64,000 bases of DNA from Paractinoplanes rishiriensis (lineage in GTDB: Bacteria; Actinomycetota; Actinomycetes; Mycobacteriales; Micromonosporaceae): NCBI RefSeq assembly GCF_016862375.1, contig NZ_BOMV01000034.1:1-64000 (forward strand), read 5' to 3'. The notes below the pieces were generated by a model. That model worked only from the letters and a program-made list of their open reading frames with translations. It did not search any database and was not told where the DNA came from. Below, one piece after another: positions 53,069-61,450 of the stretch (positions are counted from its first letter, which is position 1; every line of letters starts with the position of its first letter). The translations under genes and the position numbers were made by a program.

Positions 53069-53093
53069 GGGGCCGGGCTCAGAGCCCGGCCCC
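53069..53093. terminator. Hairpin terminator between convergent secreted-protein genes
   Basis: GGGGCCGGGCTC (53069-53080) pairs with GAGCCCGGCCCC (53082-53093). It lies 6 bp after the CBM2 gene stop and 7 bp before the convergent stop, and probably serves both. Confidence 0.85.
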
Positions 53094-53099
53094 ATCCCG

Positions 53100-54746
53100 T
53101 CATCGGGTGCCGAGCACCGAGCCGGCGGACAGCTTCGCGGGGCCGGCGCACCGGACCACGGTGACCCGCACGTACCGGGCCAGGTCGGTGAAGTTGACCC
53201 GCCCGGCGCCGGTGGCGTCGGTCGTGTCGGTGGCGGCCGGGAACCAGCGCCGGCCGTTCTGCGACGTCTCCACCTTGTAGGTGGTGCCGTGCCGGGTCTT
53301 GAAGTCGAGCTGCACGCCGGTCAGCTCGCGCAGCCGGCCCAGGTCGACCTGCCAGCCCTTGCCCTTGCTCTTCCAGCGCAGCCCGGCCGCGTGGTCGCTG
53401 GGGATCTCCTCGGCGGTGTAGCGGCTGTAGTTGTAGTGCATCTTGGCCTGGGGCAGCGGCCGGCCGGTCACCTTGGCGGTCAGGTCGCACCCGGCGGTGC
53501 TGGCGTACACCTGGGCCTGCGTGCCCATCACGTAGTCGACCACCTCGATGCGGTCGTCGCCGCAGATGTCGCCGCGCACCATCCGGCCGTCGACCGGGAA
53601 GGTGGCCACCCGGTTGCCGTGGCCGTCCCAGATGCCGGCGATCTCGCCGCAGCCGCGGTTCCAGGAGAGCATCAGATCGCCGTACGTGCCGTCCCAGTTG
53701 TGCAGCGGCTCGACCACCGTGCCCCAGCAGCCGAGCGTGGTCCGGTTCTCCTTCCACAGCGTCTCACCGGTCGCCGACACCACGTACAGGCCGTCCTTGC
53801 CGGTGGTCGCGGTGCGGTCCACCCGGTCCAGGCCGGCCACCTCGAGCCCGGGCAGGTCGGGGCGGAAGTCGCCGAGCCCGATCTGCTGCGCCTCGACCGC
53901 GTCCAGGTTCTGCCAGAGCCGGGTGCCGTCGGCCCGGTACGCGTTGGTGCTGTCCCCGCCCTTGCCGGCGCCGCCGAACACGATGTCCTGGCCGCCGTCG
54001 CCGTCGATGTCGCCCACCGCGATCGAGTCCGGGTGGTCGGCCATGTCCGCGGTCCAGACCAGCGTGCCGTCCGGCTTGACGAAGTCGTACCCGGCCAGCA
54101 GTTCCTGCTTGCCGTCGTCGTCGAAGTCGTGCGGGTACGGGCGGTGGCCCACCACCCCGGTGTGGGTCCAGAGCAGGTTGCCCAGCTCGTCGGTGACCCA
54201 GACCTGGTTGTAGCGGTCCTTGAAGACGATGTCGCGCGGGCGGTCCAGGCCCCGGACGTTGGCGATGATGATGGTGTCCCACGCGTCCGGTCCGGGCACC
54301 GGGAACTCGCGTACCAGAGCCCCGGTCCTGCCCTCGAAGATCCGGAACACGCTGTCCATCACGGCGAGCACCTCGTTGTCGCCGTCGCCGTCCAGGTCGT
54401 AGATCTCGGCGGGGATGTCGGTGCCGTTGTTGGTCACCCGGGGGTCGGGGGTGCCGACCTGCCACATCTGGCCACCGGTGATGTCGTACGCGGTCAGGCT
54501 CTGCACCTGCCGGCCGATGTAGCGGTCGTCGGCCGAGTAGGTGGGCTGCATGGTGACGATGTCCAGCCGCCCGTCGCCGCTGACGTCACCGAGCAGCAAC
54601 CGGGCCCCGGTGCCGCCGGCACTGGTGTCGACGCTGGCGATCAGCTGGGGTTCGAGCGAGACGGGCGCGGCCTGGGCCGGTGCGGATCCGACGGTCAGTC
54701 CGGCGCCGGCAAGGGCTATGGCCAATCCGGTACGAATGGGTTTCAC
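53100..54746 (-). CDS. Secreted FG-GAP/VCBS-repeat protein with C-terminal discoidin-like domain
   Basis: 548 residues from GTG 54746, with GAAGGG upstream. A signal peptide (cleavage near AQAAPV) precedes calcium-binding FG-GAP-type blades with DVSGDGRLDIV, DLDGDGDNEVLAV, DFDDDGKQELLAG and DIDGDGGQDIVFG, suggesting a beta-propeller. The C-terminal 130 residues resemble an F5/8 type C (discoidin) carbohydrate-binding domain (LTGVQLDFKTRHGTTYKVE, YVRVTVVRC). No catalytic motif recognised. A palindromic AAGCGCTT element lies 32 bp upstream, as in front of carbohydrate genes. Confidence 0.82.
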   Translation of the reverse strand: MKPIRTGLAIALAGAGLTVGSAPAQAAPVSLEPQLIASVDTSAGGTGARLLLGDVSGDGRLDIVTMQPTYSADDRYIGRQVQSLTAYDITGGQMWQVGTPDPRVTNNGTDIPAEIYDLDGDGDNEVLAVMDSVFRIFEGRTGALVREFPVPGPDAWDTIIIANVRGLDRPRDIVFKDRYNQVWVTDELGNLLWTHTGVVGHRPYPHDFDDDGKQELLAGYDFVKPDGTLVWTADMADHPDSIAVGDIDGDGGQDIVFGGAGKGGDSTNAYRADGTRLWQNLDAVEAQQIGLGDFRPDLPGLEVAGLDRVDRTATTGKDGLYVVSATGETLWKENRTTLGCWGTVVEPLHNWDGTYGDLMLSWNRGCGEIAGIWDGHGNRVATFPVDGRMVRGDICGDDRIEVVDYVMGTQAQVYASTAGCDLTAKVTGRPLPQAKMHYNYSRYTAEEIPSDHAAGLRWKSKGKGWQVDLGRLRELTGVQLDFKTRHGTTYKVETSQNGRRWFPAATDTTDATGAGRVNFTDLARYVRVTVVRCAGPAKLSAGSVLGTR

Positions 54747-54775
54747 GGCACGCTTTCCCTTCGAGGGCGGTAGTG

Positions 54776-54788
54776 GTAAGCGCTTTCC
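54776..54788. promoter_or_regulatory. LacI-type operator-like palindrome
   Basis: GTAAGCGCTTTCC with the perfect 8-bp palindrome AAGCGCTT (54778-54785) lies upstream of the FG-GAP gene. The core resembles LacI/CebR-family sites; its regulator is not in the immediate vicinity. Confidence 0.5.
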
Positions 54789-54967
54789 CGCCGCCACCCA
54801 ACCACCCGGATCGACCACTGTCAATCAGGCCGGCAGGTGGCCGAAAGGCGCCGATGACGTGGCTCATAGCGCAGGAATCCTCACGTCGGGGCCGGCCCGG
54901 CCGAAGGGCCCACCAGCGCGTCGGAAGTCGCGCCGAAAAAGCAACTCAAGCCGGACAGGAGGTCGCC

Positions 54968-55594
54968 GTGGTGGATCTGCCTCGGGTCGGTACCCCGATG
55001 TATGTGGTGCACGCGGAAGGGGTGAACTACCGCTCCCGCCTGGAGGCCGTCGACGGCAACAAGCTGAGCCTGGCCGCGCCGCTGGAGACCACCGGTCCCG
55101 AACAGCCCCGGCCGGGGCATCAGCTCGACGTGTTCTGGGCGCTGCCGCGGGCCCGGGTCATCCTGCCCTGCCGGTTGATCGAGGTGGTCGACAACGCCCC
55201 GTTCCGGTGGGTGCTGGAGCCGATCGGCACGCCGAAGCAGAGCAACCGCCGCGAGTACGTGCGCGGCGGCGGTGGCGGGCCGGTGCGGCTCGCCGCGGAG
55301 GAGGGCGCCGAGGCGGTCGTCGGCCGGCTCCTCGACATCAGCGAGGGCGGCCTGCGCTGCTGGGTGGCCCGCGCGCCGCAGGTCGGCACCGGCGACAAGA
55401 TGCAGGCCTCGGTGCCGCTCGGCCGGCGCGACGTCGAGGTGGACGGCGCGGTGCTCTCCGTGCGCGACGCCTACGACGAGCCCGGCCAGCACCTGATCCT
55501 CACCTTCGCGGCAGGCGAGCGGGTGGCCAAGGCGATCCGCCAGCACGTCTTCGCCTGGGAGATCTCCGAGCGCCGCCGCTTCGAGCACGGCTGA
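54968..55594 (+). CDS. PilZ-domain protein (c-di-GMP effector candidate)
   Basis: 208 residues from GTG 54968, with AGGAGG at 54957-54962; longer frames upstream lack a start signal. An N-terminal YcgR-N/flagellar-brake-like beta domain (about 1-95) precedes a PilZ domain with the c-di-GMP-binding RxxxR in SNRREYVRG and DxSxxG in DISEGGLRCW. It should bind c-di-GMP and alter a partner's activity. No GGDEF/EAL gene is in the window, so the partner is unknown. The stop is inside a 16-bp tandem repeat. Confidence 0.87.
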   Translation: MVDLPRVGTPMYVVHAEGVNYRSRLEAVDGNKLSLAAPLETTGPEQPRPGHQLDVFWALPRARVILPCRLIEVVDNAPFRWVLEPIGTPKQSNRREYVRGGGGGPVRLAAEEGAEAVVGRLLDISEGGLRCWVARAPQVGTGDKMQASVPLGRRDVEVDGAVLSVRDAYDEPGQHLILTFAAGERVAKAIRQHVFAWEISERRRFEHG

Positions 55595-55643
55595 ACTCGA
55601 GCACGGCTGAACTCGAGATCGGCTGAATTCGAGATCGGCTGAG
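55581..55643. repeat. 16-bp tandem repeat (4 copies) at a convergent junction
   Basis: Units TCGAGCACGGCTGAAC (55581, 55597) and the variant TCGAGATCGGCTGAA(T) (55613, 55629) run head to tail. The first unit carries the PilZ gene stop (55592-55594); the last abuts the convergent gene's stop at 55644. Confidence 0.92.
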
Positions 55644-58600
55644 TCAGTCCGGCTCGTACCGGCACAGGTGTCCGGTGCGGACCGCGCGGTCCAGGTGACG
55701 GCCCAGCTCCGGCTGGGCCGTGCCGATCCGCCGGATCGCGTCCCGGATCCGGGCGGAGACCGCCTTACGGGCCCGCTCGGCGGCCGACCCGCCCAGCTCC
55801 CGGGCGGCGCCGCCGGGCCGGGTCGCCCGGCGCAGCCCGGTGAGCAGTTGTTCCCGTTCGGCGGCCGCCCGCTCGCGGCGGCCCAGGTCGGAACCCGCCA
55901 GCTCGGCGTCCAGCTCGGCCAGGCGATTCCGGTACGCGCGCAGCGCGGCCCGGTCCAGCACCGGGTCCGGGGCGATCCGGTCGGCCGGCGCGCCGCCGGC
56001 CAGGTCGACGGCCGGCACGTCGGTGCCCGGCCGGGCCAGCAGCGTGGCCAGGTCGCGCAGTCCCTTGGCGTCCCGCAGATAGTCGGTGTGACCGCGGTAG
56101 TTCAGCTGCCACAGGTCGCCCACCCAGCGGAGCTCCGGGCCCGGCGGCACCAGGGCGGCAAGGGCCCGCTCGCTCTCCCGTTCCCAGAGCCGGGCCCCGA
56201 GCCGCCGGTGGATGTCGCGTGCCTGCCGCAGCGAGGCGGCCGCCGCCGCGGTGTCGCCGAGAGCCGCCTCGAGCAGGCCGACCCGGTGCGCGTGCGCGCC
56301 CATGAAGCAGACCAGCGCCCCGTTCACCGTGCAGGTGCCGGCCAGCGGCCGCAGGTCGGCCAGCAGCAGGGTGCACAGCGCCCGGTCGCCCAGCGCGATC
56401 GCGGCCGCGGCCAGCTCGCCGGCGAAAACCGACCAGAGGTACGAGCGGTCGGCCCGCCAGTCGTCCAGCGCCAGCACGGTGTCGACCTCGCGCCGCGCCG
56501 CGTCCAGGTCGCCGGCCCGGGCCAGGAACCCGGCGGCCACCGCGTGCGCGTGCGCCGGCGCGCCCACCCACCAGCGCACCGCCTCGGCCGCGGTCCGGCG
56601 CAGCTCGTCCGGCTCGCCGCGGGCCCGGACCAGCTCCAGCCGCTGCGACATCCGGACGTTGCCGGTGTCGCTGTCGCCGGCCGCCTCGCCCAGCCCGGCG
56701 GCCTCGTCGCTGAGCCGTTCGGCCGCCGCCAGGTCGCCGTCCAGCAGCGCCAGCGCGGCCTGCCGGGTCCGCAGCACGTAGTCGTGCCGGGGCTGGCGCA
56801 GCCGCTCGGTGACGTACGCGAACTCGGTGAACGCCGCCCGGAACGCCGCCGACCCGTTCTCCAGGTGCGCGTTCGCGGTGAGCAGCAGCGCCTGCGCCGC
56901 CCGCTCCGGATCGCCGGCCAGCCGGGCGGCGGCGGCGATCTCGGCCGCGATGGCCGCCCGCTGCGCGCCGGTGCCCGGGGTCCAGAGCACGTCGTGCTGG
57001 GCGAGCAGGCAACTGGCCAGGGTGGCCGGATCGTCGAGGCCGCGGGCGATGGCCACGGCCCGCTCGGCGTAGGGGGCGGCGCGCGGCCGGTCGGCCGGCA
57101 CCGAGTGCTGCAACTGCCGGGCCAGCGCGGCGGTGACCTGGGCCTCGGCCGGGGTACCGCGGCCGTCCAGGGCGGCGCGGGCGGTCTCCAGCACGGCGAT
57201 CAGGTCGGTGCGTGGCATGGCGAACCGGGCACCGAGGCGGTCGAGCCCGAGGGCCACCAGGCCGAGCAGTTCGGGGTCGCCGCCGGATCCCGGTGCTCCG
57301 GCTGGTGCAGCCCGCGTGGCCCCGGCGGCTCCGGTGGCCGCAGCCTGCTGCCAGGCGGTCTCCAGCAGCTCCCGGGCGTCGTCCGTGGCGCCGGCCCGCG
57401 ACCGCAGCTCCGCCTCCCGGGTGAGCAGCCCGACCAGGTCGGCCGCCGACAGCCGACGGCCGGTGTCGGCCGCCGCCGCGCGGACCCGGGCCAGGTGGCC
57501 GGCGGCCTCGGCGAACGCGTACCGGGCGGTGTCCGCGTCGGCGGCCGCGTGCGCCCAGGAAACCGCCGGGCCGGTGGCGCCGGCGGCGGTGAAGTGCCGG
57601 GCCAGCTCGGCGGGAAAGATCCGTCCGCCGCGATCGTGCCGGTGCTGGAGGGCCTGGCCGACCCGGGCGTGCAGGTCGAGCCGGCGGTTCGCGGTCAGGC
57701 CGGCGTAGATCGTCTCCCGGTAGAGGTCGTGTGCGAACGATCCGTCGCCGGCCAGGATCCCGGCGGTGACCGCCTCGGCGGCCCGGTCGGCGACCTGCTC
57801 GGGCGACGCGCCGGTGACCTCGGCCAGCACGTCCGGGTAGAGCACCGGCCCGGCGACCGCGGCGACATCGAGAAGTGCCCGGCACCCCTCCGGCAGCCGG
57901 TGGAGACGGCGCCGGACGGCCTCGCGGGCCGCGGCCGGCACCTCGTCGGCCGCGCCGCCGGCCGCCAGCAGGTGGCACAGCTCGCGGGCCAGGAACGGGT
58001 GCCCGCCGCTGCGCCGGTGCACCAGCGAAGCCCAGGCGGTGGCGGCCTCGTCGCCGGCCAGCGTCGTGATCAGCTCGGCTACCGCGCCGGCGGTCAGCCC
58101 GGTCAGCGCGATCGGCTCGGCCAGGCCGGCCAGGTCGGCCAGGGCCGCGGCCACCGGCGGCGACGCCTCGCCGGGCCGGTAGGCGCCGACCAGCCGGAGC
58201 CTGGCCGGGCCGCGCTGCCGGGCCAGGTAGTGCAGCAGCTCGACCGTCGACGGGTCGGCCCACTGCAGGTCGTCGAGCACCACGACGGCCGGCCCGGCCC
58301 GGTGCAGCAGGCGGGCGACCGCGTCGAAGACCAGCACCCGGCCGGTGTCGGCCGGATCGGCCGTGGCCGGTGCGCCGATCAGGTCGGGCACGATCGCGGC
58401 CAGCCGCGGGTCGGCGTCGGCCAGCAGTTCGGGGCGGCATTCGAGCAGGCCGCGCAGCGCCTGGGTCCACGGCCACCAGGCCGGCGCCCGGTCGTCGTCC
58501 CACGCCGTGCCCCAGAACAGGGCGCCGGCCTCGGTCGCGAAATGGCTCAGCAGGGCGGTCTTGCCGATGCCCGCCTCGCCGGTGACCAGCACCAGGCCGG

Positions 58601-58655
58601 AGGGCGCCGCGCGGAGCCGGGCGAGTGGCTCGGCCCGGCCGACGAAGGGTGACAC
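55644..58655 (-). CDS. LAL-like STAND ATPase without LuxR HTH
   Basis: 1003 residues from GTG 58655; the much longer open frame upstream overlaps the divergent methyltransferase gene and is rejected. The N-terminal ATPase has SPFVGRAEPLARL, Walker A GEAGIGKTALL (about 26-36) and Walker B VVLDDLQWADP. A long helical TPR-like region follows. The C-terminus (WQLNYRGHTDYLRDAKGLRDLA, VSARIRDAIRRI, ELGRHLDRAVRTG) is a conserved end seen in actinobacterial AAA/STAND proteins and is not a LuxR HTH. It may act in signalling through its ATPase or bind DNA by an unrecognised domain. It is divergent from the methyltransferase. Confidence 0.82.
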   Translation of the reverse strand: MSPFVGRAEPLARLRAAPSGLVLVTGEAGIGKTALLSHFATEAGALFWGTAWDDDRAPAWWPWTQALRGLLECRPELLADADPRLAAIVPDLIGAPATADPADTGRVLVFDAVARLLHRAGPAVVVLDDLQWADPSTVELLHYLARQRGPARLRLVGAYRPGEASPPVAAALADLAGLAEPIALTGLTAGAVAELITTLAGDEAATAWASLVHRRSGGHPFLARELCHLLAAGGAADEVPAAAREAVRRRLHRLPEGCRALLDVAAVAGPVLYPDVLAEVTGASPEQVADRAAEAVTAGILAGDGSFAHDLYRETIYAGLTANRRLDLHARVGQALQHRHDRGGRIFPAELARHFTAAGATGPAVSWAHAAADADTARYAFAEAAGHLARVRAAAADTGRRLSAADLVGLLTREAELRSRAGATDDARELLETAWQQAAATGAAGATRAAPAGAPGSGGDPELLGLVALGLDRLGARFAMPRTDLIAVLETARAALDGRGTPAEAQVTAALARQLQHSVPADRPRAAPYAERAVAIARGLDDPATLASCLLAQHDVLWTPGTGAQRAAIAAEIAAAARLAGDPERAAQALLLTANAHLENGSAAFRAAFTEFAYVTERLRQPRHDYVLRTRQAALALLDGDLAAAERLSDEAAGLGEAAGDSDTGNVRMSQRLELVRARGEPDELRRTAAEAVRWWVGAPAHAHAVAAGFLARAGDLDAARREVDTVLALDDWRADRSYLWSVFAGELAAAAIALGDRALCTLLLADLRPLAGTCTVNGALVCFMGAHAHRVGLLEAALGDTAAAAASLRQARDIHRRLGARLWERESERALAALVPPGPELRWVGDLWQLNYRGHTDYLRDAKGLRDLATLLARPGTDVPAVDLAGGAPADRIAPDPVLDRAALRAYRNRLAELDAELAGSDLGRRERAAAEREQLLTGLRRATRPGGAARELGGSAAERARKAVSARIRDAIRRIGTAQPELGRHLDRAVRTGHLCRYEPD

Positions 58656-58751
58656 GTTGGCATTTTGCGCGCCCGGGCAGGTGCCAGGCCAGTTCTGGCG
58701 GATGTCCGACCGGATCTGGCGCGTATCCGGGTGAACCCAAGGAGGACACCC

Positions 58752-59585
58752 ATGTTCGACCCTGTGCAGTACAAGACCACCACCCGCGCCCAGTGGGAGG
58801 AGGCCGCCGAGGCGTGGCACCGCTGGGGACCGACGATCGAGGACTGGCTCGGCGCGGCCACCGAACGGATGCTCGACGCGGCCCGGCTCACCGCGGACAG
58901 CCGGGTGCTCGACGTCGCCGCCGGGGCCGGCGGTCAGACGATCGCGGCGGCCCGCCGGTCCGGTCACGTCCTGGCCACCGATATCGCGCCCGCCATTCTC
59001 GGCTACGCGGCGAAGGCGGCGAGCGACGCCGGGCTGACCAACGTGGCGACCCGGGAGGTCGACGGCGAGCACCTCGGCATCGACGGCGAGTTCGACGCGG
59101 TGATCTCCCGGGTCGGGCTGATCTACTTCCCGGACCAGCGGGCCGCGCTGGCCGGCATGCACGCGGCGCTGCGGCCGGGCGGCCGGCTGTCCGCGGTCGT
59201 CTACTCCACCGCGGACCGCAACGGGTTCTTTGCGGTGCCGGTCGGCATCATCCGGCGGCGGGCCCAGTTGCCGCCGCCGGCGCCCGGCCAGCCCGGCCCG
59301 TTCAGCCTCGGCTCGCCGGGCGTCGCCGAGCGGTTGCTGGCCGATGCCGGTTTCCGCGAGATCACCGTCGAGGCGGTGCCGTCGCCGCTGCGGCTGCCCG
59401 CGGCGGCCGACTGCGTGCGGTTCGAGCGGGAGTCGTTCGGCGCCCTGCACCAGATGCTGTCCGGCCTGGACGCCGCCGCGCGGGACGAGGCCTGGCAGGA
59501 GATCGAGCGGGAGTTGCGCCGGTTCGAGGGGCCGGACGGCTTCGCCGGTCCGTGCGAGATGCTGGTGGTGTCCGGCACCCGATGA
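58752..59585 (+). CDS. Class I SAM-dependent methyltransferase
   Basis: 277 residues from ATG 58752, with AGGAGG at 58740-58745. Motif I is VLDVAAGAGGQTIAAAR, then VLATDIAPAILG, FDAVISRVGLIYFPD (motif post-II/III) and LRPGGRLSAVVYS. The C-terminal part (ERLLADAGFREITVEAVP) is typical of small-molecule methyltransferases. The substrate is unknown. It is divergent from the large ATPase and may be its regulatory target. The stop lies in a 13-bp tandem repeat. Confidence 0.9.
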   Translation: MFDPVQYKTTTRAQWEEAAEAWHRWGPTIEDWLGAATERMLDAARLTADSRVLDVAAGAGGQTIAAARRSGHVLATDIAPAILGYAAKAASDAGLTNVATREVDGEHLGIDGEFDAVISRVGLIYFPDQRAALAGMHAALRPGGRLSAVVYSTADRNGFFAVPVGIIRRRAQLPPPAPGQPGPFSLGSPGVAERLLADAGFREITVEAVPSPLRLPAAADCVRFERESFGALHQMLSGLDAAARDEAWQEIERELRRFEGPDGFAGPCEMLVVSGTR

Positions 59586-59619
59586 GTCAGGCCGATGAGT
59601 CAGGCCGATGAGTCAGGCC
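59581..59619. repeat. 13-bp tandem repeat (3 copies) carrying stops of both convergent genes
   Basis: GATGAGTCAGGCC is repeated exactly at 59581, 59594 and 59607. The first copy supplies the methyltransferase TGA (59583-59585). The third supplies the minus-strand TCA stop (59613-59615) of the siderophore ATPase. Confidence 0.95.
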
Positions 59620-60422
59620 GGTGAGCCGGTACGGTGCCGGCCGATCGGGACGATCATCGGGGTGCCCGAGACCGGGTCCGGCACCACCCGGCAGCGCATG
59701 TCGAACACGTCGCCGACCACCTGCTCGGTGAGCACCTCGGCGGGCAGGCCGGCCGCCGCCACCTGGCCGGCCCGCATCACGATCAGGTGGTCGGCGTAGC
59801 GGCAGGCCAGGTTCAGCTCGTGCAGCACCATCACCACGGTCGCGCCCTCGGTCTCGTTCAGGTCGGTGAGCAGGTCGAGGACCTCGACCTGGTGGCTCAC
59901 GTCCAGATAGGTGGTGGGCTCGTCGAGCAGCAGGATGCCGGTCCGCTGGGCCAGCGCCATGGCGATCCACACCCGCTGGCGCTGGCCGCCGGACAGCTCG
60001 TCGACCGCCCGCGTCGCCAGGTCGAGGGTGCCGGTGGCGGTGAGCGCGGCGGTCACCGCGGCGTCGTCGTCGGCGGTCCACCGGCGGAACCAGCCCTGGT
60101 GCGGGTGCCGGCCGCGGCTGACCAGGTCGGTCACCGTGATGCCGTCCGGCGCCACCGGGCCCTGCGGCAGGATGCCCAGGCGCAGCGCCACCTCGCGGCT
60201 GGGCAGATCCTGGATCGACCGGCCGTCGAGCAGCACGGCGCCGGACGCGGGGGAGAGCAGCCGGGCCAGGCCGCGCAGGAAGGTGGACTTCCCGCAGGCG
60301 TTCGGTCCCACCACCACGGTGACCTTGCCGGGCGGCACGGTGAGGCTGAGGTCGTGCACGACGCGGCGGTCGCCGTACCCCAGCGACAGGCTTCGCGCCT
60401 CGAGAGCGGACGGGGCGAACAC
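59613..60422 (-). CDS. Ferric-siderophore ABC importer ATPase (FecE/FepC type)
   Basis: 269 residues from GTG 60422, 2 bp after the permease stop. Walker A is VVGPNACGKSTFLRGL, signature DELSGGQRQRVWIAMAL, Walker B ILLLDEPTTYLDVSHQVEVL and H-loop VMVLHELNLACRYAD. The TYLD/SHQ context is specific to FepC/FecE-type ATPases. It is the last gene of the four-gene import operon. Confidence 0.93.
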   Translation of the reverse strand: MFAPSALEARSLSLGYGDRRVVHDLSLTVPPGKVTVVVGPNACGKSTFLRGLARLLSPASGAVLLDGRSIQDLPSREVALRLGILPQGPVAPDGITVTDLVSRGRHPHQGWFRRWTADDDAAVTAALTATGTLDLATRAVDELSGGQRQRVWIAMALAQRTGILLLDEPTTYLDVSHQVEVLDLLTDLNETEGATVVMVLHELNLACRYADHLIVMRAGQVAAAGLPAEVLTEQVVGDVFDMRCRVVPDPVSGTPMIVPIGRHRTGSPA

Positions 60423-60424
60423 GG

Positions 60425-61450
60425 TCAACCTCCTCGGCCGGTACGGTTCGACTTGGCCAGCAGCCACAGCAGGTAGGGCGCGCCGATCGCGCCGGTGACG
60501 ACGCCGACCGGGAACGGGGTGGGCCCGACCAGGTGCGCGCCGATGAAGTCGGCGACCAGCACCACGAGCGCGCCGACCAGGGCGGCCTGGAGCAGCACCG
60601 GCCGGCCGCCGCGGACCAGCCGCACCGCGATCGGCCCGGACAGGAAGGCCACGAACGCGACCGGGCCGGCCGCCGCGGTGGCCGCGCCGACCAGGCCGAC
60701 CGCGACCGCGAGCAGGGCGAGCCGGCTCAGCTGCACCCGCTGGCCGAGGCCGCGGGCCAGGTCGTCGCCGAGTTGCAGGCTGGTCAGCGCGCGGCCGAGG
60801 ACCAGTGCCGCGGGCAGCAGCACCACCACCGCGGCGGCCAGCGGGATCACCTGCTCCCAGGTGCGGCCGTTGATGCTCCCGGTCAGCCAGATCAGCGCGT
60901 CCGCCGCCACCCGGATGTCCGAGCGGGTCAGCAGGAACGAGGTGACGCTGGACAGACCGGTGCCGACCCCGATGCCGACCAGCACGAGCCGGTAGCCGCT
61001 CACCCCGGACCGCCAGGACAGCAGGTAGACGGCGGTCGCCGTGAGCAGGGCGCCGAGCAGCGCGGCCACCGGCACCGACGGCCCGCCCGCGACCAGGCCG
61101 GCCAGCACCGCGGCGGCGCTCGCGCCCTGGCTCGGGCCGATCACGTCGGGACTGGCCAGCACGTTGCCCGTGAGCTGCTGGAAGACCGCGCCGGCCAGCC
61201 CGAACGCGAGGCCCACCAGCACGCCGGTGAGCGCCCGGGGCAGCCGCAGCGAGTGCATGACGTACTCCACCCCGGCCGGGGCCGGCAACCCGAGCAACGA
61301 CCGGACCACGTCCGGCAGGGAGATCTGGAATTCGCCGTACGACAGAGTCAGCGCGACCATCGCGATGAGCGCGACGGACAACGCCAGCGTCACCACCCGG
61401 CCGCGCGCCGATTCCCGGCGGCGGGCCGCGGTGACGATCCCCGCGGTCAC
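60425..61450 (-). CDS. Ferric-siderophore ABC permease 2 (FecD/FepG type)
   Basis: 341 residues from GTG 61450, overlapping the first permease's stop. About ten helices of the FecCD family are present (LTLSYGEFQISLPDVV, LRLPRALTGVLVGLAFGLAGAVFQQL, NVLASPDVIGPSQGASAAAVL, GPVAFVAFLSGPIAVRLV, PFPVGVVTGAIGAPYLLWLL). The GxPYF-like coupling end is GAPYLLWLL. It pairs with permease 1 to move the siderophore. Confidence 0.93.
   Translation of the reverse strand: MTAGIVTAARRRESARGRVVTLALSVALIAMVALTLSYGEFQISLPDVVRSLLGLPAPAGVEYVMHSLRLPRALTGVLVGLAFGLAGAVFQQLTGNVLASPDVIGPSQGASAAAVLAGLVAGGPSVPVAALLGALLTATAVYLLSWRSGVSGYRLVLVGIGVGTGLSSVTSFLLTRSDIRVAADALIWLTGSINGRTWEQVIPLAAAVVVLLPAALVLGRALTSLQLGDDLARGLGQRVQLSRLALLAVAVGLVGAATAAAGPVAFVAFLSGPIAVRLVRGGRPVLLQAALVGALVVLVADFIGAHLVGPTPFPVGVVTGAIGAPYLLWLLAKSNRTGRGG

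Noticed and set aside
55668..58652. A 994-residue plus-strand frame opposite the large ATPase gene
   Set aside because: It is Gly/Arg/Gln-rich with no hydrophobic core or domain, and is the mirror of a high-GC3 gene with strong STAND motifs on the minus strand.
58656..59450. N-terminal extension of the LAL-like ATPase to 59450
   Set aside because: It would be antisense to the methyltransferase gene, which has AGGAGG and clear motifs. The conserved SPFVGR start of the ATPase begins at 58655.
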